Of a DNA stretch of 64,000 nucleotides, positions 32,558-43,941 are shown in pieces. How positions within the stretch are numbered: the stretch's first letter is position 1; every line of letters starts with the position of its first letter. Source of the DNA: Chlamydomonas reinhardtii (lineage: Eukaryota; Chlorophyta; Chlorophyceae; Chlamydomonadales; Chlamydomonadaceae); the NCBI RefSeq assembly GCF_000002595.2, contig NC_057005.1:6674200-6738199 (forward strand), given 5' to 3'. The notes under the pieces were generated by a model, which saw nothing but the letters and a program-made list of their open reading frames with translations, searched no databases and was not told the origin of the DNA. Both the position numbers and the translations under genes were made by a program.

Positions 32558-33567
32558 GGAGGCGAGGGCGCAGCGGAGGTGGTGCGTGCGGTACTGTGCG
32601 TTGCATGGGCGAGCTGCCAAGCCGGATGCATGAGCGGTGAGGATCATGGTGAGTGACGTGGGTGGCTGAGAGCGCTGCCGCAAGCGCAGGTCTATGGGAT
32701 TTGCGGGCTGTGCGACTTGTGAGTGAACGGCGCGCTTACTTCGTAATGGCGTGTATGGCTTGGGTGGGGCCAGGGTCATGCGAACGCTGGTATGCAAGCA
32801 AGAGAAGGCATTATATGTTATGACGAGTGCGCCTGGTGCAAGGTGTGGAGCTGCCACGCCGTCTGGCATGACAGAAACACTTGGACGGTGATATAATTAA
32901 GCACACCTCGCATACTTGTGCATTCTTGCTGTACTGTTTTGCAGTAGGGTGACAGCAACCTGGCCACGCTGGTAGGGTCATGCGAGAGCGTCTTAGGAGA
33001 TACTGTGTAGCGAAAGACCCGGAACACAGGCGTGCGTCCGTGCGGTGAGCACTGAAGTAGCGCAGTACAGGGGTGCGTCGCATGCGTGCTCGGGACGAAG
33101 AATGTGTATTGGGCTATTGGCTGTAGGGCTTGTCACAGATGCATCAAGTGTTATTTGTGCGTAGGTAGGATCGCATGGAGCTTGAGATTGCCAATGTGAA
33201 GCAGGCCTGCTCTTATCAAACTGGCTCGGAAAAGGCAGACTGGCCAGGACTGGCAGAGCGAATGGCTGGCCCCATGCAAGTACGGTGGGGCCAAACCGAC
33301 GAAATCGGTTGGGGTCGGGCCGTCCCGGCGCCGCGCAGCGATGGCCGCTGGTGTAATCATTCACGCTAAGACGTTTTGCCAAGGTTTGCATCAACCTTGA
33401 ACCGCTAGAACGGCTGCAGGCTGCAGTGCATACCCAAACGTGTGGCGTCAGGTTCATACACGCGTGCACCAGCAGGAACGCTTCATCTGAAGCGACATAC
33501 GGGACTATGCTGCTATAACATAACTATGAGACGCTGAGAACTTCGCTTTGTCTACACTGCGAGCAAG
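32558..33567. other. Intergenic spacer, mostly 3'UTR of the 643-aa gene
   Basis: About 1 kb between two same-strand genes. A TGTAA at 33352-33356 could end the upstream transcript, leaving about 200 bases for the next promoter. No supported open frame. Confidence 0.5.
33352..33356 (+). terminator. Candidate polyadenylation signal TGTAA
   Basis: Only TGTAA I noticed between the stop at 32557 and the next gene; it would give a 3'UTR of about 0.8 kb. Confidence 0.4.
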
Positions 33568-36500
33568 ATGTCCAGCGATTCGCGCGGGCGTCGGGGCGAT
33601 TCGCTGCCAAAGACGCACGCGAAAAGCGTCTTTTGCTTGGCGGACAAGGACGTGAGTTTTATGGAATTACTATGGAGAATATAGGTTGCGGGGGAGAGAT
33701 CGGGCGGTGGCCAGGGGCAAGGTTCGCTTTGCGGGCGTGGCGGTGCTCCTTGCTGACCCGTTGTCGCCCCCTCAGCTTGAGGGACTGCAGGTCACTGAGA
33801 AGCGCAACCCGCGCTCCCGCAGTGCGCCACCCATGAAACTGTACATCCGTGCCGAGGTACGATCATGCGCCCAGCCGTTACCGCAACACAACCCTGATGC
33901 GTATCGGGCAACTGCGGTCATCGCCCCGTTCACGGTTCCGCGCCTCCTCACCCAGCCTTGACTTGAATCTCGGTCTCCGCCTCCAAACATCCATATCGAC
34001 TCAATGCTCTTGCTCGGCAGCTGGAGGCTGTGGCGCACCGCAAGTGGGGCGGCGCAGAGGGCCTGGCGGCCGAACAGCGGCGGCGGGAGGCGCGGCGGGA
34101 AACACGTGCCGCCGCAGCAGCGGCCTCCTCCCCTGGCGCTGCCGGGGACTCCGCAAGTGGAGGGGGCAACGGAATCACAGCAGGTGACGTTGCTGCAGCA
34201 GCTGCAGGCGCAAACATCGGCGTGGGTGGCGCTGACCGGGGCGGTTGGAGCTCGTTCGGCTGGCTACAGCTGCCGCCCCTGATTACGGAGCGCATCCGAC
34301 AGGTGCTGCCGCTGCCGCCGCTGGGCAGTGGCAATGCCGGTGGGGTTAGCGGCGGGGGTGGCAGTGCCAGCCTGGCCACGGCACCTGGAGCTGGCGCAGC
34401 GGCATCGCGTCCGGCAGCGGGAACGCCAGCGCAGCGTGGCGGCAGCGTTAAGCGGCCGCGGCTGGAGGAGGGGGCGGCTGAGGCGGCTGGGAGGGCTGGG
34501 CCGCGCTCCGTACAGCTCAATGCCAGGGTTGAAGCGGATGCGGATGTGGAGGTGGAGGTGGTGGACCTGGTCATGGAAGAGGGCGGTGAGGATGAGGGCG
34601 CCCGAGAGGTGGCCACCAGCGCAGACGGCACGCCGCAGGGGCAACAGGAGCTGACGGTGGGCAACGAAGGCAGGGGCGTTGCGGAGAAGGGGCTGGGCCG
34701 GACAATCGCAGGAGGAGGAGCAGAAGCAGACGCAAGGGCGGGCGCTGCGGCCGGCGCGGCCGTTGATGATGATGTCATTGTGATCTCATCCTCGTCCTCT
34801 GAGGGTTCAGGGGCCTCGTCGTCCCACTCTGAGAGCGACGATGAGCAGGACAGCGGCGGGCGCCTCGGCAGTCATGCGCCAGATGCGGCTCCGGCGGGGG
34901 CTGCGGCGGCACAGGCGCAACTGTTGGTGACTCAGGAGGGCGCAGCCGCCACTGCCTCGGTGGCGGCCATGCACGGCGAGTATGTGATGTACTGGATGAA
35001 GGTAAGCTGCGGGGCCCTGCGGCTTGCGACTCCTTGTCTTTCGTGGTGTGTATTGAAACAGCTGATCGCCTGTCGATGCCCCATCCACGTGTAACTCCTT
35101 TGGTGACAAATGTCTCGGTCTTCGCAGACCGCCGTACGCGGCCATGAGAACCCAGCTCTGGACGCGGCGCTGGCGGCTGCGGCGGCTCTCAGGCTGCCGC
35201 TGCTGGTGGCGGCGTTTGTGCTCCCCGGGGCCAACTGTCAGGCGCACGGCAACCTGCGCCGCATCAAGTTCCAACTGGAAGGTAGGGGAAGGGTGTTGGC
35301 AGGACGCCAGTGGCAGTGGTACCGCCCTGCTGTTGTGGAACAGGTAACGTAAGGGTCCTATGTTGTTGAGGCACGCGCTTGACCTTGCGTGCGCCTTCGA
35401 CGCTTGCACTGCCTGCCACGGTGTACGGACAGGCCTGCGGGATGCGCAGAGGGAGCTGCAGCAGCGGCTGGGTCTGCGCCTTCACGTCCACGCGGAGGGC
35501 CTCACGGCAGCTGCGGCGCTGAGCGGCAGCGCTGGTGCCCAGTCCGCAACCAACGGCGCTGGCGACATCAGTGCTCCCAGAGGTGTCCCCAGCAGCAGTA
35601 CGGCAGCCGGCAGCGGTGTCAGCAGCTCTCCGTGGGGGGCGGGCTGGGAGGACCTAGTGGCAACTGCCAGCAGGGCGGCGCTGGTGGTGACAGGTACGGC
35701 ATGACTGCATGAGCATACATGGGATGGGGCCGGCTACAACATTTTGCTTTGACGGCAGGGGGCGCTACTCGTGACTTCAATTTACAATACAATATGTGTG
35801 GTGTAGCGCGCCGACGTGGACTAACGCGCCCGAAAAGCGCGCTTACAGCTTGTAAGTGTGGTTTGCCATTTACTTCACTGGATGGTCGCAGAGGACATGC
35901 CCGTGGACCCAGATGCGGGCTGGCTGGCGGCTCTCGTGAGGCGACTGCAACGTGGCGGCGCCGGCGCTGATGCCGCTGCGGCGACTGCCGTGGACGCGGC
36001 GGTGCCGGCCCCGGGCGTGTGGGCAGTGGATACCAGTTGTGTGGTGCCTATGCGGCTGGTGCCGCGGGCATACGAGAAGGCGTACGCCTACCGCAGCGCG
36101 ACTGAGGGTGCGTGCACGCAGCTCTGCATGCGTGCAGGCATTGTGTGCATAAGGCTGCCGCCCTGTCAGCTATGTCTTTGGTGGGTCCGGGAGTGGAGCT
36201 GGCAAGCCGTTGATTGCGGGAAGAACCTGTTCCAGCAAAAAGGGAGGCGCCCAATGCAACGCACATGATACACCACTCGCAGGTTGGCGAAGGCAACGGA
36301 TGCGGGCAGTGTACGCAGGCGGTCCATACTGCTGGCCTGTTGCTGCGGCCTTGGCTGCGGCTGGCGGCACCGGTGCAGACGGCGCTGCCGCCAGCTCCCC
36401 TGTCGCTTCGGCTGCTGCGTCAGCCGGGGCCGGGCCCATGCACCGCTTCCTGCACCGCGCCAGCGGCGCCAACGCCGCAGCCTCTGCGCAACCGGCGTCC

Positions 36501-38200
36501 GCCAGTGATGGCGCGGGATCCAGTGTTGGCGGTGGTGGCGCCGCTGGCAGCGCCGCCGCGTCACCTGCTGGGCCCGCTGCAGCAAGCATCGCGCCGGAAT
36601 GGCCATCGCTGGATCTGCTTGCGCTTCCGGTCGGCGCCGATGGCACCTGTGACCTGGGGGTGGTTGCAGCGTCAATACCGGGCGTCGACAAGTCCGTGCC
36701 GGGTGTGAGCCACATGGTAAGGTGCTCTCCAGAATGATAGGGCCTGTTTGGACAAAGACTCTTGCGCGTGCCCTTCGTGACCGCCACATTGTGTGCTCCA
36801 CTACTATTGGCGCATGACGAGTAAGCTTAGCGGCTGTTGTGTTGCAGATTGGCGGCAGCGGCGCGGGCTACGCGCGCTGGGACGCCTGGCGGCGCGGCGG
36901 CGGCGTGGGCCGCTACGCCGCCAGTCGCAATGACGCCATGCAGCGGGGCGGGACCAGCCGCATGTCCGCCTACCTACATTGGGGCATGGTGTCACCCTTC
37001 AGGTGGGGGCCGCGGGGGGCGGCAGCAGCACAACGGATGGGCGAGGCGCGCCATGCCATGCTTCGTTGACGGGCTGGTGTGCCATGTGTTGAGAAGTGAG
37101 AGCGTACTCCCGGCATGCAAGTAAGTATCTGGAAGGGAACTGGCGACATTCACGCGTTCAATGTTGCACAGGGTCACGCGGGAGGCGGCGGCCAGTGGCG
37201 GCTCCGGCTGCGCCAAGTTCCTGGACGAGCTGCTGGTGTGGCGCGAGCTGGCATACAGCTTCTGTTTCCACAGGTGGAGTTTACCGTGGTGCAAAGACAG
37301 CACATTATAGCAACTTCTTTTGTCGTAGCGGAGATAGCAGAAGTTGCTTAGCGCTCTGGTGCCTGACACACTTTCCCTGGCCGCAGGTGCGGGCAGTTGG
37401 ACTCGCTGGCTGTGCTACCGCGCTGGGCCCAGGACACATTGGCAGCACACGCCTCCGACCCCCGGGCGGTCCGGAGCCTGCAGCAACTGGAGACCGGCAC
37501 CACAGGCAGGTGCCACAACCGCAGGCGGACGGCTTGACCTGACGTGGCCGACCCGGCATGCATCTACCTGATCAGGGTAACACTGTTTGTCAACTATCTC
37601 CTTACCACAGCGTTCGCGCCCATTTGGAAGATGTCTTCCTTTGGATTCATCAGCAATCGCCCTGGTCTGCCTGCAGGCGACACCTTCTGGGACGCCGCCC
37701 AGCGGCAGCTGTCGACCCACGGCGAGCTGCACAACAACGTGCGCATGACCTGGGGCAAGGCGCCGCTGGCCTGGTGCGCCTCGCCACAGGAGGCACTCAG
37801 CACAGTGCTGCACCTCAACCATCGGTACGCGGGCCGCGGGGGTTAGCGGTGGGGGCAGGGGCGGGGGATGGCAGGTGCCTCATCTTCCTGCGGAGTACCG
37901 GACGGAGCGCGGCGGCTGGTCCCTGTGCGGGGCGGCAACAGGTGTTCGTGCCCGCCTCGTCGCCACCAAGTTCTGCTGTCCTGCTCTACATAATGCTTCT
38001 CGGTCGCCATGCAAACACGCAGGTTCGCTCTGGACGGCTGTGACCCCGCCTCCTACGGCGGCGTGCTGTGGTGCTTCGGGCTGTTTGACGGACCCAAGGA
38101 CCCCGCCAGCACTCCCATCACCGGCACGCTACGGCGGCGGCCCACTTCCTCGCACGCGCGGCGTCTGGACCCCGCAGCCTACGAGGCGTTGCGGCCGTGA
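33568..38200 (+). CDS. XPA C-terminal-like domain fused to class II photolyase-like domain, 970 aa
   Basis: Twelve exons: 33568-33651, 33776-33856, 34021-35001, 35128-35281, 35433-35693, 35892-36107, 36283-36716, 36848-37002, 37172-37273, 37387-37505, 37677-37824, 38023-38200; all phases agree. Residues 35-80 read EKRNP, MKLYIRAE and KWGGAEGLAAEQRRR, the pattern of the XPA DNA-binding C-terminal part. The XPA zinc finger is absent. An Ala/Gly/Ser linker with an acidic Ser patch leads, inside the same exon, to YVMYWMK (about 376) and a class II photolyase order: RDAQRELQQRLG, VVTEDMP, VWAVDTSCVVP, SRNDA then YLHWGMVSP, FLDELLVWRELAYSFCFHR, DTFWDAAQRQL, RMTWGKAPLAW and YGGVLWCFG. Class II enzymes bind FAD and split cyclobutane dimers in light. 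Inserts and altered motifs mark it as divergent, so activity is uncertain. Intron 10 uses a GC donor (37506). Confidence 0.85.
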
Positions 38201-38234
38201 AGGACGGTCTGGGATGCACCGGAGATGCAGGGAG

Positions 38235-38239
38235 TGTAA
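38235..38239 (+). terminator. Candidate polyadenylation signal TGTAA, photolyase-like gene
   Basis: Only 35 bases after the stop codon. Further TGTAA motifs near 38440 and 38490 are alternatives. Confidence 0.45.
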
Positions 38240-38412
38240 CGCACTCGCACATAGGCGGCAAGGGACGACACGTTCGTTTCGCGCAAAAGTGCAAAGGATT
38301 CGAGTACCGGGTCAAAATTAGTCTCACAAAGGTGGGGGAGTAATGGAGAAGTGCGGAGAGATTTGCGTGCCCGCTCCCCGCAGCAGGGGATGAGTAAGGA
38401 TGGCGCGGCTCC

Positions 38413-38487
38413 GGTTGCGTTTGCGGCATGTGCATCACTGTAAACGGTGCAGCGGTGTGCGTTTGGGTTGCGGCGTGTGCATCACTG
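38413..38487. repeat. Imperfect tandem repeat
   Basis: Two nearby units share TTGCGGC(A/G)TGTGCATCACTG, each followed within a few bases by TGTAA. Confidence 0.7.
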
Positions 38488-39958
38488 CATGTAACGGGTC
38501 CCACTCCGGCCAAAGCAATACAAGCTCGTGTGGCAAATGCTTCGCCCACCGGTTTTGCAGCATGACACCTGTATAACTCCGAGCAAAGCACGCACTGCGC
38601 TCGGGAGCATGCTCGGGACCTGGACTGCCTGGTATGCAATTACAACGTGCTACCGTAATGCAACCGTCTAGCGCCAATTAGGCCTGCGTTTTGCAATTGC
38701 CAATGTGGGCAAGGTGCGCCCACAGAGCCACGCGCCTGTCTGGTAGTGGGTGACAGCCCGCAAGGGAGGGTTCTGCCAGCACCGGTACCAGTACTGCACA
38801 ACCGCCGCACCTCAACCAACGATGTCATTTCAACCGCGTTCCGTCCAGAGCGCAGCACACATATGCTGTCCACGCGCATGCCCTCATACTCAGCCGCGCG
38901 CGCTTCCTCAAGCGGTGAGGCTCATCCACCGAGGTCAGCTAGCAATGAGAAGGAATGCTTCCAGACAGCATTCCTTCCCAAACTCGTGGCTGCCGCTTGA
39001 ATATACTAGAAACACTTTCAGCCCCTGTCATAATCATCCTCCATGCTAGCGCTGTGCCGCTCCACTTTGCAAACAGCGGCATTACGGTACTTCAGCTTTT
39101 CCCCAAAGCACCGGCAGCGCCTTGCGCTAGTCCCACACGGCCGGTTGCGGCCACTCAGTCTGTGATAGTAGCCCGTTGCATGTCTCCTATTATGAAAGTC
39201 CGCGTCCGATGGTGCCTCCTACCATAGCGTCCGACCATACGTAGACAACCACACCGAAGCCTGTTAAGCCAACGCCACAGCACATCACGAATGCTGTATG
39301 CTCGTCCCGGCCTCCCGAACAGCTTGTCCGAATACCGAAGGACCAAAAGCATTGAGGACAGGCACACGTCACAAAACAGTCTACAATCTCCTAATCCACA
39401 GGTATAGAAGAGATACGACAAAGAAGTAAGACCGCCAACTAGCATCCTGCGACACGCGCTCACACAATGAGGACCGATACTAATGGCAAAGATGGTGCCA
39501 CGCATACCCACGCCTTCTGTCGTATCTCGTGTGTTGTCATGTTTGTAATGCTATCCGCACTAATACGCCCCACTCCACAGGCTTGCAGCTGTCCCGGCAT
39601 GACTCCGTCTGCACTCCGCACGCTCCAGGCCCTCCAATACATCGCTGTCATTGCGCATAAGCCAGCACCCTCATCCCAGCTGACACCCGCCGGCCCGCTC
39701 GCCAGAGCCCCGCTTCGCACCAGCACCATGCAAGCCCGGCATGAACTCAGCCCGGCCTGAACGCTGCTACATCGATACCCACGGACCATCGCACTGCCGC
39801 GCCGGTGTCATCGCAAACCCCCCGTCACAAGCGTCCTACCCTAGTAAACGATCGTCATGCCGCTATCATCCGTTGCCGGGCAGCTGTTGCGTCCCACCCG
39901 ACATGACGTGCAGGCTGTCGACAATTGCCAGTACAATCGTCGGTGCCCGCTGCTGTAC

Positions 39959-41983
39959 TCAGCGACGCCCCAAAGCCGAGCTGCCCGCCCGGCTGACGCG
40001 CCCCTGCCGCTCGTTTGCGACCTCCTCTTCCTCCTCCCCCTCATCCTCCTCGTCCTCTTCATCCCGGTAGATGCTCTGTGAAGCTGAGGGCGTGGCTGAC
40101 GCCGAGACGGAGGCCGAGACGCCCCCAAGCGAGCGCGACGAGTCGATGCTGCTGCGGCGCTGCGAGCTGCGCTTCTCGCTGCTCTGGCTGTGGCCCGACA
40201 CGCTGCGGCGCTTGCGGCCCAGGGCGGCACTCCAGCCCTGAGGAGGGGGGGGACAAGCAGTAATTCAGGATACACCGTCGGAAAAGAGATGCAACATCGT
40301 GTGCTTCACGACAGCTTATCCCAGGAGCCGGCCTTCCAACCGCCCGCAATCCCGCCGCCCGACCCGCCCGCCACGTACCTCTCCCTGCCCGATGCTGAGA
40401 CTGCCCGCCAGCAGCTGCTTGAGCATGCAGCGCAGCTCCTCCCAGGGCACGTGCAGCCGGTAGTCCAACAGCCGCAGCAGCTCCAGCTCCAGCCGGTTGA
40501 TCTCCTGGACACTGACGCCGCCCACCTGCGGCCGCGCACATATTGCAAACCAAGGACATTTTGTTGTCAACCACTGTTGTTAATGTGAACCACTGGGCTT
40601 ACAACTCGGATACGCTGTAAGTGGCGAGCCCCCGTTGTCGGCAATACCGCTGCTGGGCAGCCCACCCCGGCAAAGCCCTGCCGCACTCACCCTGCCGTAG
40701 AATGCGTTGTTGTAGTAGTGGTCGTCTGTGAGCTTGGCCGCCACCAGCACGCCGCTCAGCAGCAGCCGGTGCACGTTGAGCGGCGTGGGCAGCATGTCCG
40801 GGTCGCGCTGCGCGGGTGGGTGGGGGTTTGCACAGCCGGGCGCCGACGCTTACCAACACAAGCATACTGTACTCTACTCAGTGACGCCTACAGCGACTGG
40901 AAGCCCCCGACAGTAAGCTGACGGCCAGCTGACGGCGGCTATGTTCCTGCAAAAACACAGGCCCCTTCAGCCCCAAGCTCGAAGCCGTTCGCCCCCTGCC
41001 CGAGCGCCCTCGTGTGTCCCGCACCTGTGCCAGCAGGTCCATGTAGACCAGGGCCATAACGAAGCACACGGGGCTGCACTTGGTGAACTTGGCCACACGC
41101 TCCACGTAGGCCTGGAGCCCAATGGGCGGCGGCCGTAGGCCGTGGAAGACGGTCAGCTTCCCAGTCGGCATCATGTGTTGGCTGCCCACCTGTCGGAGGA
41201 GGAGAAGGAGGAAGGAGTGCACGATATGGTCAAGGCGGGAGGATGCGGGAGGGTGGGGGAGGTGGTGGGCTGTGATGCTGGCTGAGCCGCGAAACAGCCA
41301 AGCAGCGTGCCGGGACCAGTGTGCGTTTGCCGCATACACGCTCGGCACCACCAGCCTCCGGGACTGGCGGCACAAGTTCAGGCAGGCCCGTGCGCTGCGT
41401 CAAGTGGGGCGGCGACGTCGCAGCACGCCCCCGGTCCTCCGCTATCCATGCTCACCGTGCTCGTAGTAAACCTCTCCTGCATTTCGTTCTTTTCCACATT
41501 GGTTTCAAGCGCTGCCGTGATAAGCTTTATGAGGCGCGGCGATGAGCCCGTGCCCTCTGCCACGCCGAGCAGAGCGAACAGCTCCTCCGTCTCACTTCCC
41601 AAGTCCACAACACCGGAGCTGCGCCGCGTTCGGGTGCCACAGGTGAACGACTTGGCCGCTTGCCCCGAGGTGCTCGGCGCATCTCCCTCGTCCGTTCGTG
41701 CGTCCGACTCCCGCAGAGGGCCGGATGCGGAGCGAAATAAGCTGAAGTGCACCTGAAGACACGTCACAGATGGAGACGGGGTCAAGGGAAGGCCTTTCAA
41801 GAGGCTTCACGCGAGCGCAAGCGCCTAACCAAAATAATGAATACCAGCGTTGCCAAGCACTGAGCGCACGCTCATGTACAGCTGACTCTCCAGTTAGATG
41901 AGGGGCCGCCCCAGCCGAAGAGAATTCTCGCTAACCTGTGTTGCCTTCCCGTCCTCTGCCGTTGAACTCACCTCCTTCACCAT
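39959..41983 (-). CDS. P/U-type (PHO80-like) cyclin, 338 aa
   Basis: Six exons: 41983-41972, 41752-41456, 41189-41025, 40807-40691, 40525-40379, 40237-39959. The first coding exon is only four codons (MVKE) before a GTGAGT donor; it was chosen because it supplies an ATG in the right phase. The cyclin box covers exons 3-5: ERVAKFTKCSPVCFVMALVY, LNVHRLLLSGVLVAAKL, DDHYYNNAFYGRVGGVS and INRLELELLRLLDYRLHV, closely matching plant P/U cyclins and yeast Pho80. These activate CDKs such as CDKA or Pho85-like kinases, in plants linked to phosphate and nutrient signals. The last exon is a Ser/Arg-rich then strongly acidic tail, probably disordered. The N-terminal 100 residues are not conserved in a way I recognise. 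A LINE lies about 130 bases upstream of the start. Confidence 0.88.
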
Positions 41984-42109
41984 GGCCCCCGCGGCTGCTA
42001 CCTTGAGGCGCAGGGGCCCACTCCGTCGTCGCTGCTGGAGAAGTGTAAGGACCTTGCCAACGTGCGAAAGAGCAACTCTGGATGAATGGCGTTCCTGGTG
42101 CGATATATA

Positions 42110-43880
42110 TTGTAAATGAATGTATGTGTTGTTTTGTGCAAAGTTTGACTGATTGATGTTACAAGTTCATGCTCGTAGATTGGTCCAAACGAGCCAGGAA
42201 GCTCATGGACCGCCAAAACTAGTCTCAAAAGGATTATTCAAAAAGCAAAACAGTTCATGCAATAATATATCTAAATTGGTCGCGCCGTAAGGTCGTTACG
42301 TCGCAGCCTTATCGCGTGAATGACACGCGCTAAACCCCTCTGGTCACCACTGGCCATCGCGTCCATCATAGTCGCGGGAATCACCTCCCACAGCGTGCTT
42401 CTGATATCATCGTACGCCTTGCACTCAAGCAGCACATGCCTCTCATCCTCTACATGCTCCTCCCCATCAGCGTGGCAAAGCGGACATACTCTCTGTGCTC
42501 TCTCCCTGTGCGCACCCTGCGCACCGCGGGGGTTGTTAGCCTCAATCATCCACACGCCCATCCTGAATCTCATCATGGAGACATGCCATGCTCGAGGAAT
42601 GTAGATTTGCGTGTGCCGTGTTTCCCCCATCCAATGCTTGTAACGACATATCTTCACGCCAGGCTTGACCCCTGCTTGCGTCACAAAATCCCGTGGATTA
42701 ACCTCTAACCTGTTGCTAGCCCAGTCCTCCTCAAACTTCTCGCGTACCTTCCCCATGAGGGAGGCAACATCCAGTTCTTGCGTAGTAATGCGTGTAATAT
42801 TGGCCTCGATATCAGCTGCCTCTCCACTGAAACGGTAGCCAAGGCCAACCATTAATAACCGCAGAACTTTAGCCCCCCACGTGTGCGTGGGCGGCGTCGG
42901 TAGGTTGCTCAACACCGCTCGTATCTCCTCCTTAAACGCCTGATGGTAAACAGTGCCGGTTGCCTTAACCAGTTGGTTCCAAAAACGGAAAACAAGCTCA
43001 GCCCAGTGCACGTGTAGTGGCATGCACCCAAGCTCTCGAAAGAGCAGTTCATGTGTTGGTTTCTGGGCTCCCACCACTTCCTTCATGAAATCCATCTGTA
43101 TGCGGACCATGCCATGCTCTAGTGCTCGATCAAACGCTCCATATCTTTGACCGTCAACTGGGGACGCATTGAACACTTGGAGAAGCGCGTCTGGTGCCCA
43201 CACTTGTGCACCGTAAGATAATACCGCACGCACCTGAGCGTTAAAGCACCGCATAGCTACCGCAGGGACCATAAGCCCCTTCTTGCGTAACTTCCGTCGT
43301 AGTGCATGCATAGCTCGCTCACCCGATGCACGTAACTCTTTGCAACAAGATTCAAACTTAAAACTGGGGCCGTAATACAGGCCAAGGTACCGCGCTCTAC
43401 GCTTCCAGGGAAAGAAGCGAAGTGCTTCCAGCCCTTGCTGGTATTCCCGCATGTACACTGGCATGGGGCTTGGCTCCTGCCGTAAATAACGCCGAAAGGT
43501 GGCTGACGAATGCACACCCAGCACTTCTGACTTTGTAACATTCACACGCATTCCGAAAGCCTCACAGAACTCACGTAGTGTTGTCAGCATCTGGAGCATC
43601 CGACGGTGTGTTGTCGCAAACAAGCTTAGATCATCAGCGTAAAAGAGCAAGGGCAAACGATGTCCGTCAACTACTGGGCAATCCCCGGCCGCCATCATGG
43701 CAGGATCTAATTCGTCTTTGGCTGCCAGATAGTCTGCGTATGCCTCAACAAACAGCCCAAAAAGTGTGGGGCTCAATGGACAGCCTTGTTTCACGCCAGC
43801 CGTTGACTCAAAAGGGTCACCGGTACGTCCATCTACGCGTCCATCTACGCGTCCATCTACGCGTACGTAAAGTTTGACTA
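42110..43880 (-). mobile_element. Non-LTR retrotransposon (LINE), 5'-truncated
   Basis: A minus-strand frame open from about 43880 to its stop at 42271 encodes the second half of a reverse transcriptase: GVKQGCPLSPTLFG, then LLFYADDLSLFA with the catalytic YADD. A long thumb/C-terminal region follows, ending in a CPLCHADGEEH...H...C zinc-knuckle-like motif. The fingers, endonuclease and ORF1 expected upstream are missing, so the copy is truncated inside the reverse transcriptase. The 3'UTR-like tail is AT-rich and ends about 42110-42130 with CATACATTCATTTACA on the element strand. The frame has no stop over more than 530 codons, which suggests a young insertion. I could not find a target-site duplication. 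The C-terminus is L1-like, but clade assignment needs a tree. Confidence 0.85.
43826..43861 (-). repeat. 12-base tandem repeat (x3) within the LINE frame
   Basis: Three perfect copies of CGTCCATCTACG on the + strand encode a repeated RVDG unit in the reverse transcriptase. The motif normally occurs once before GxxGxPF in this family, so it looks like a local in-frame expansion next to the truncation point. Confidence 0.85.
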
Positions 43881-43941
43881 GTTTCTGTGAGGCCGGGCAT
43901 CCTTTATTGCTTGGGTGCCCCATCGGCCCATCAGTGGTCAC

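Larger units (their letters stand above)
38201..39958. other. Convergent intergenic region
   Basis: Lies between the 3' ends of the photolyase-like and cyclin genes. It holds a TGTAA at 38235 and a short imperfect tandem repeat at about 38413-38487. The remaining 1.4 kb has only short unconvincing open frames and is less GC-rich than the genes. No mobile element could be named. Confidence 0.5.

Noticed and set aside
33568-34020. XPA zinc finger upstream of the MKLY motif
   Set aside because: No CxxC pairs occur in the first 47 residues; only the C-terminal half of the XPA pattern is present.
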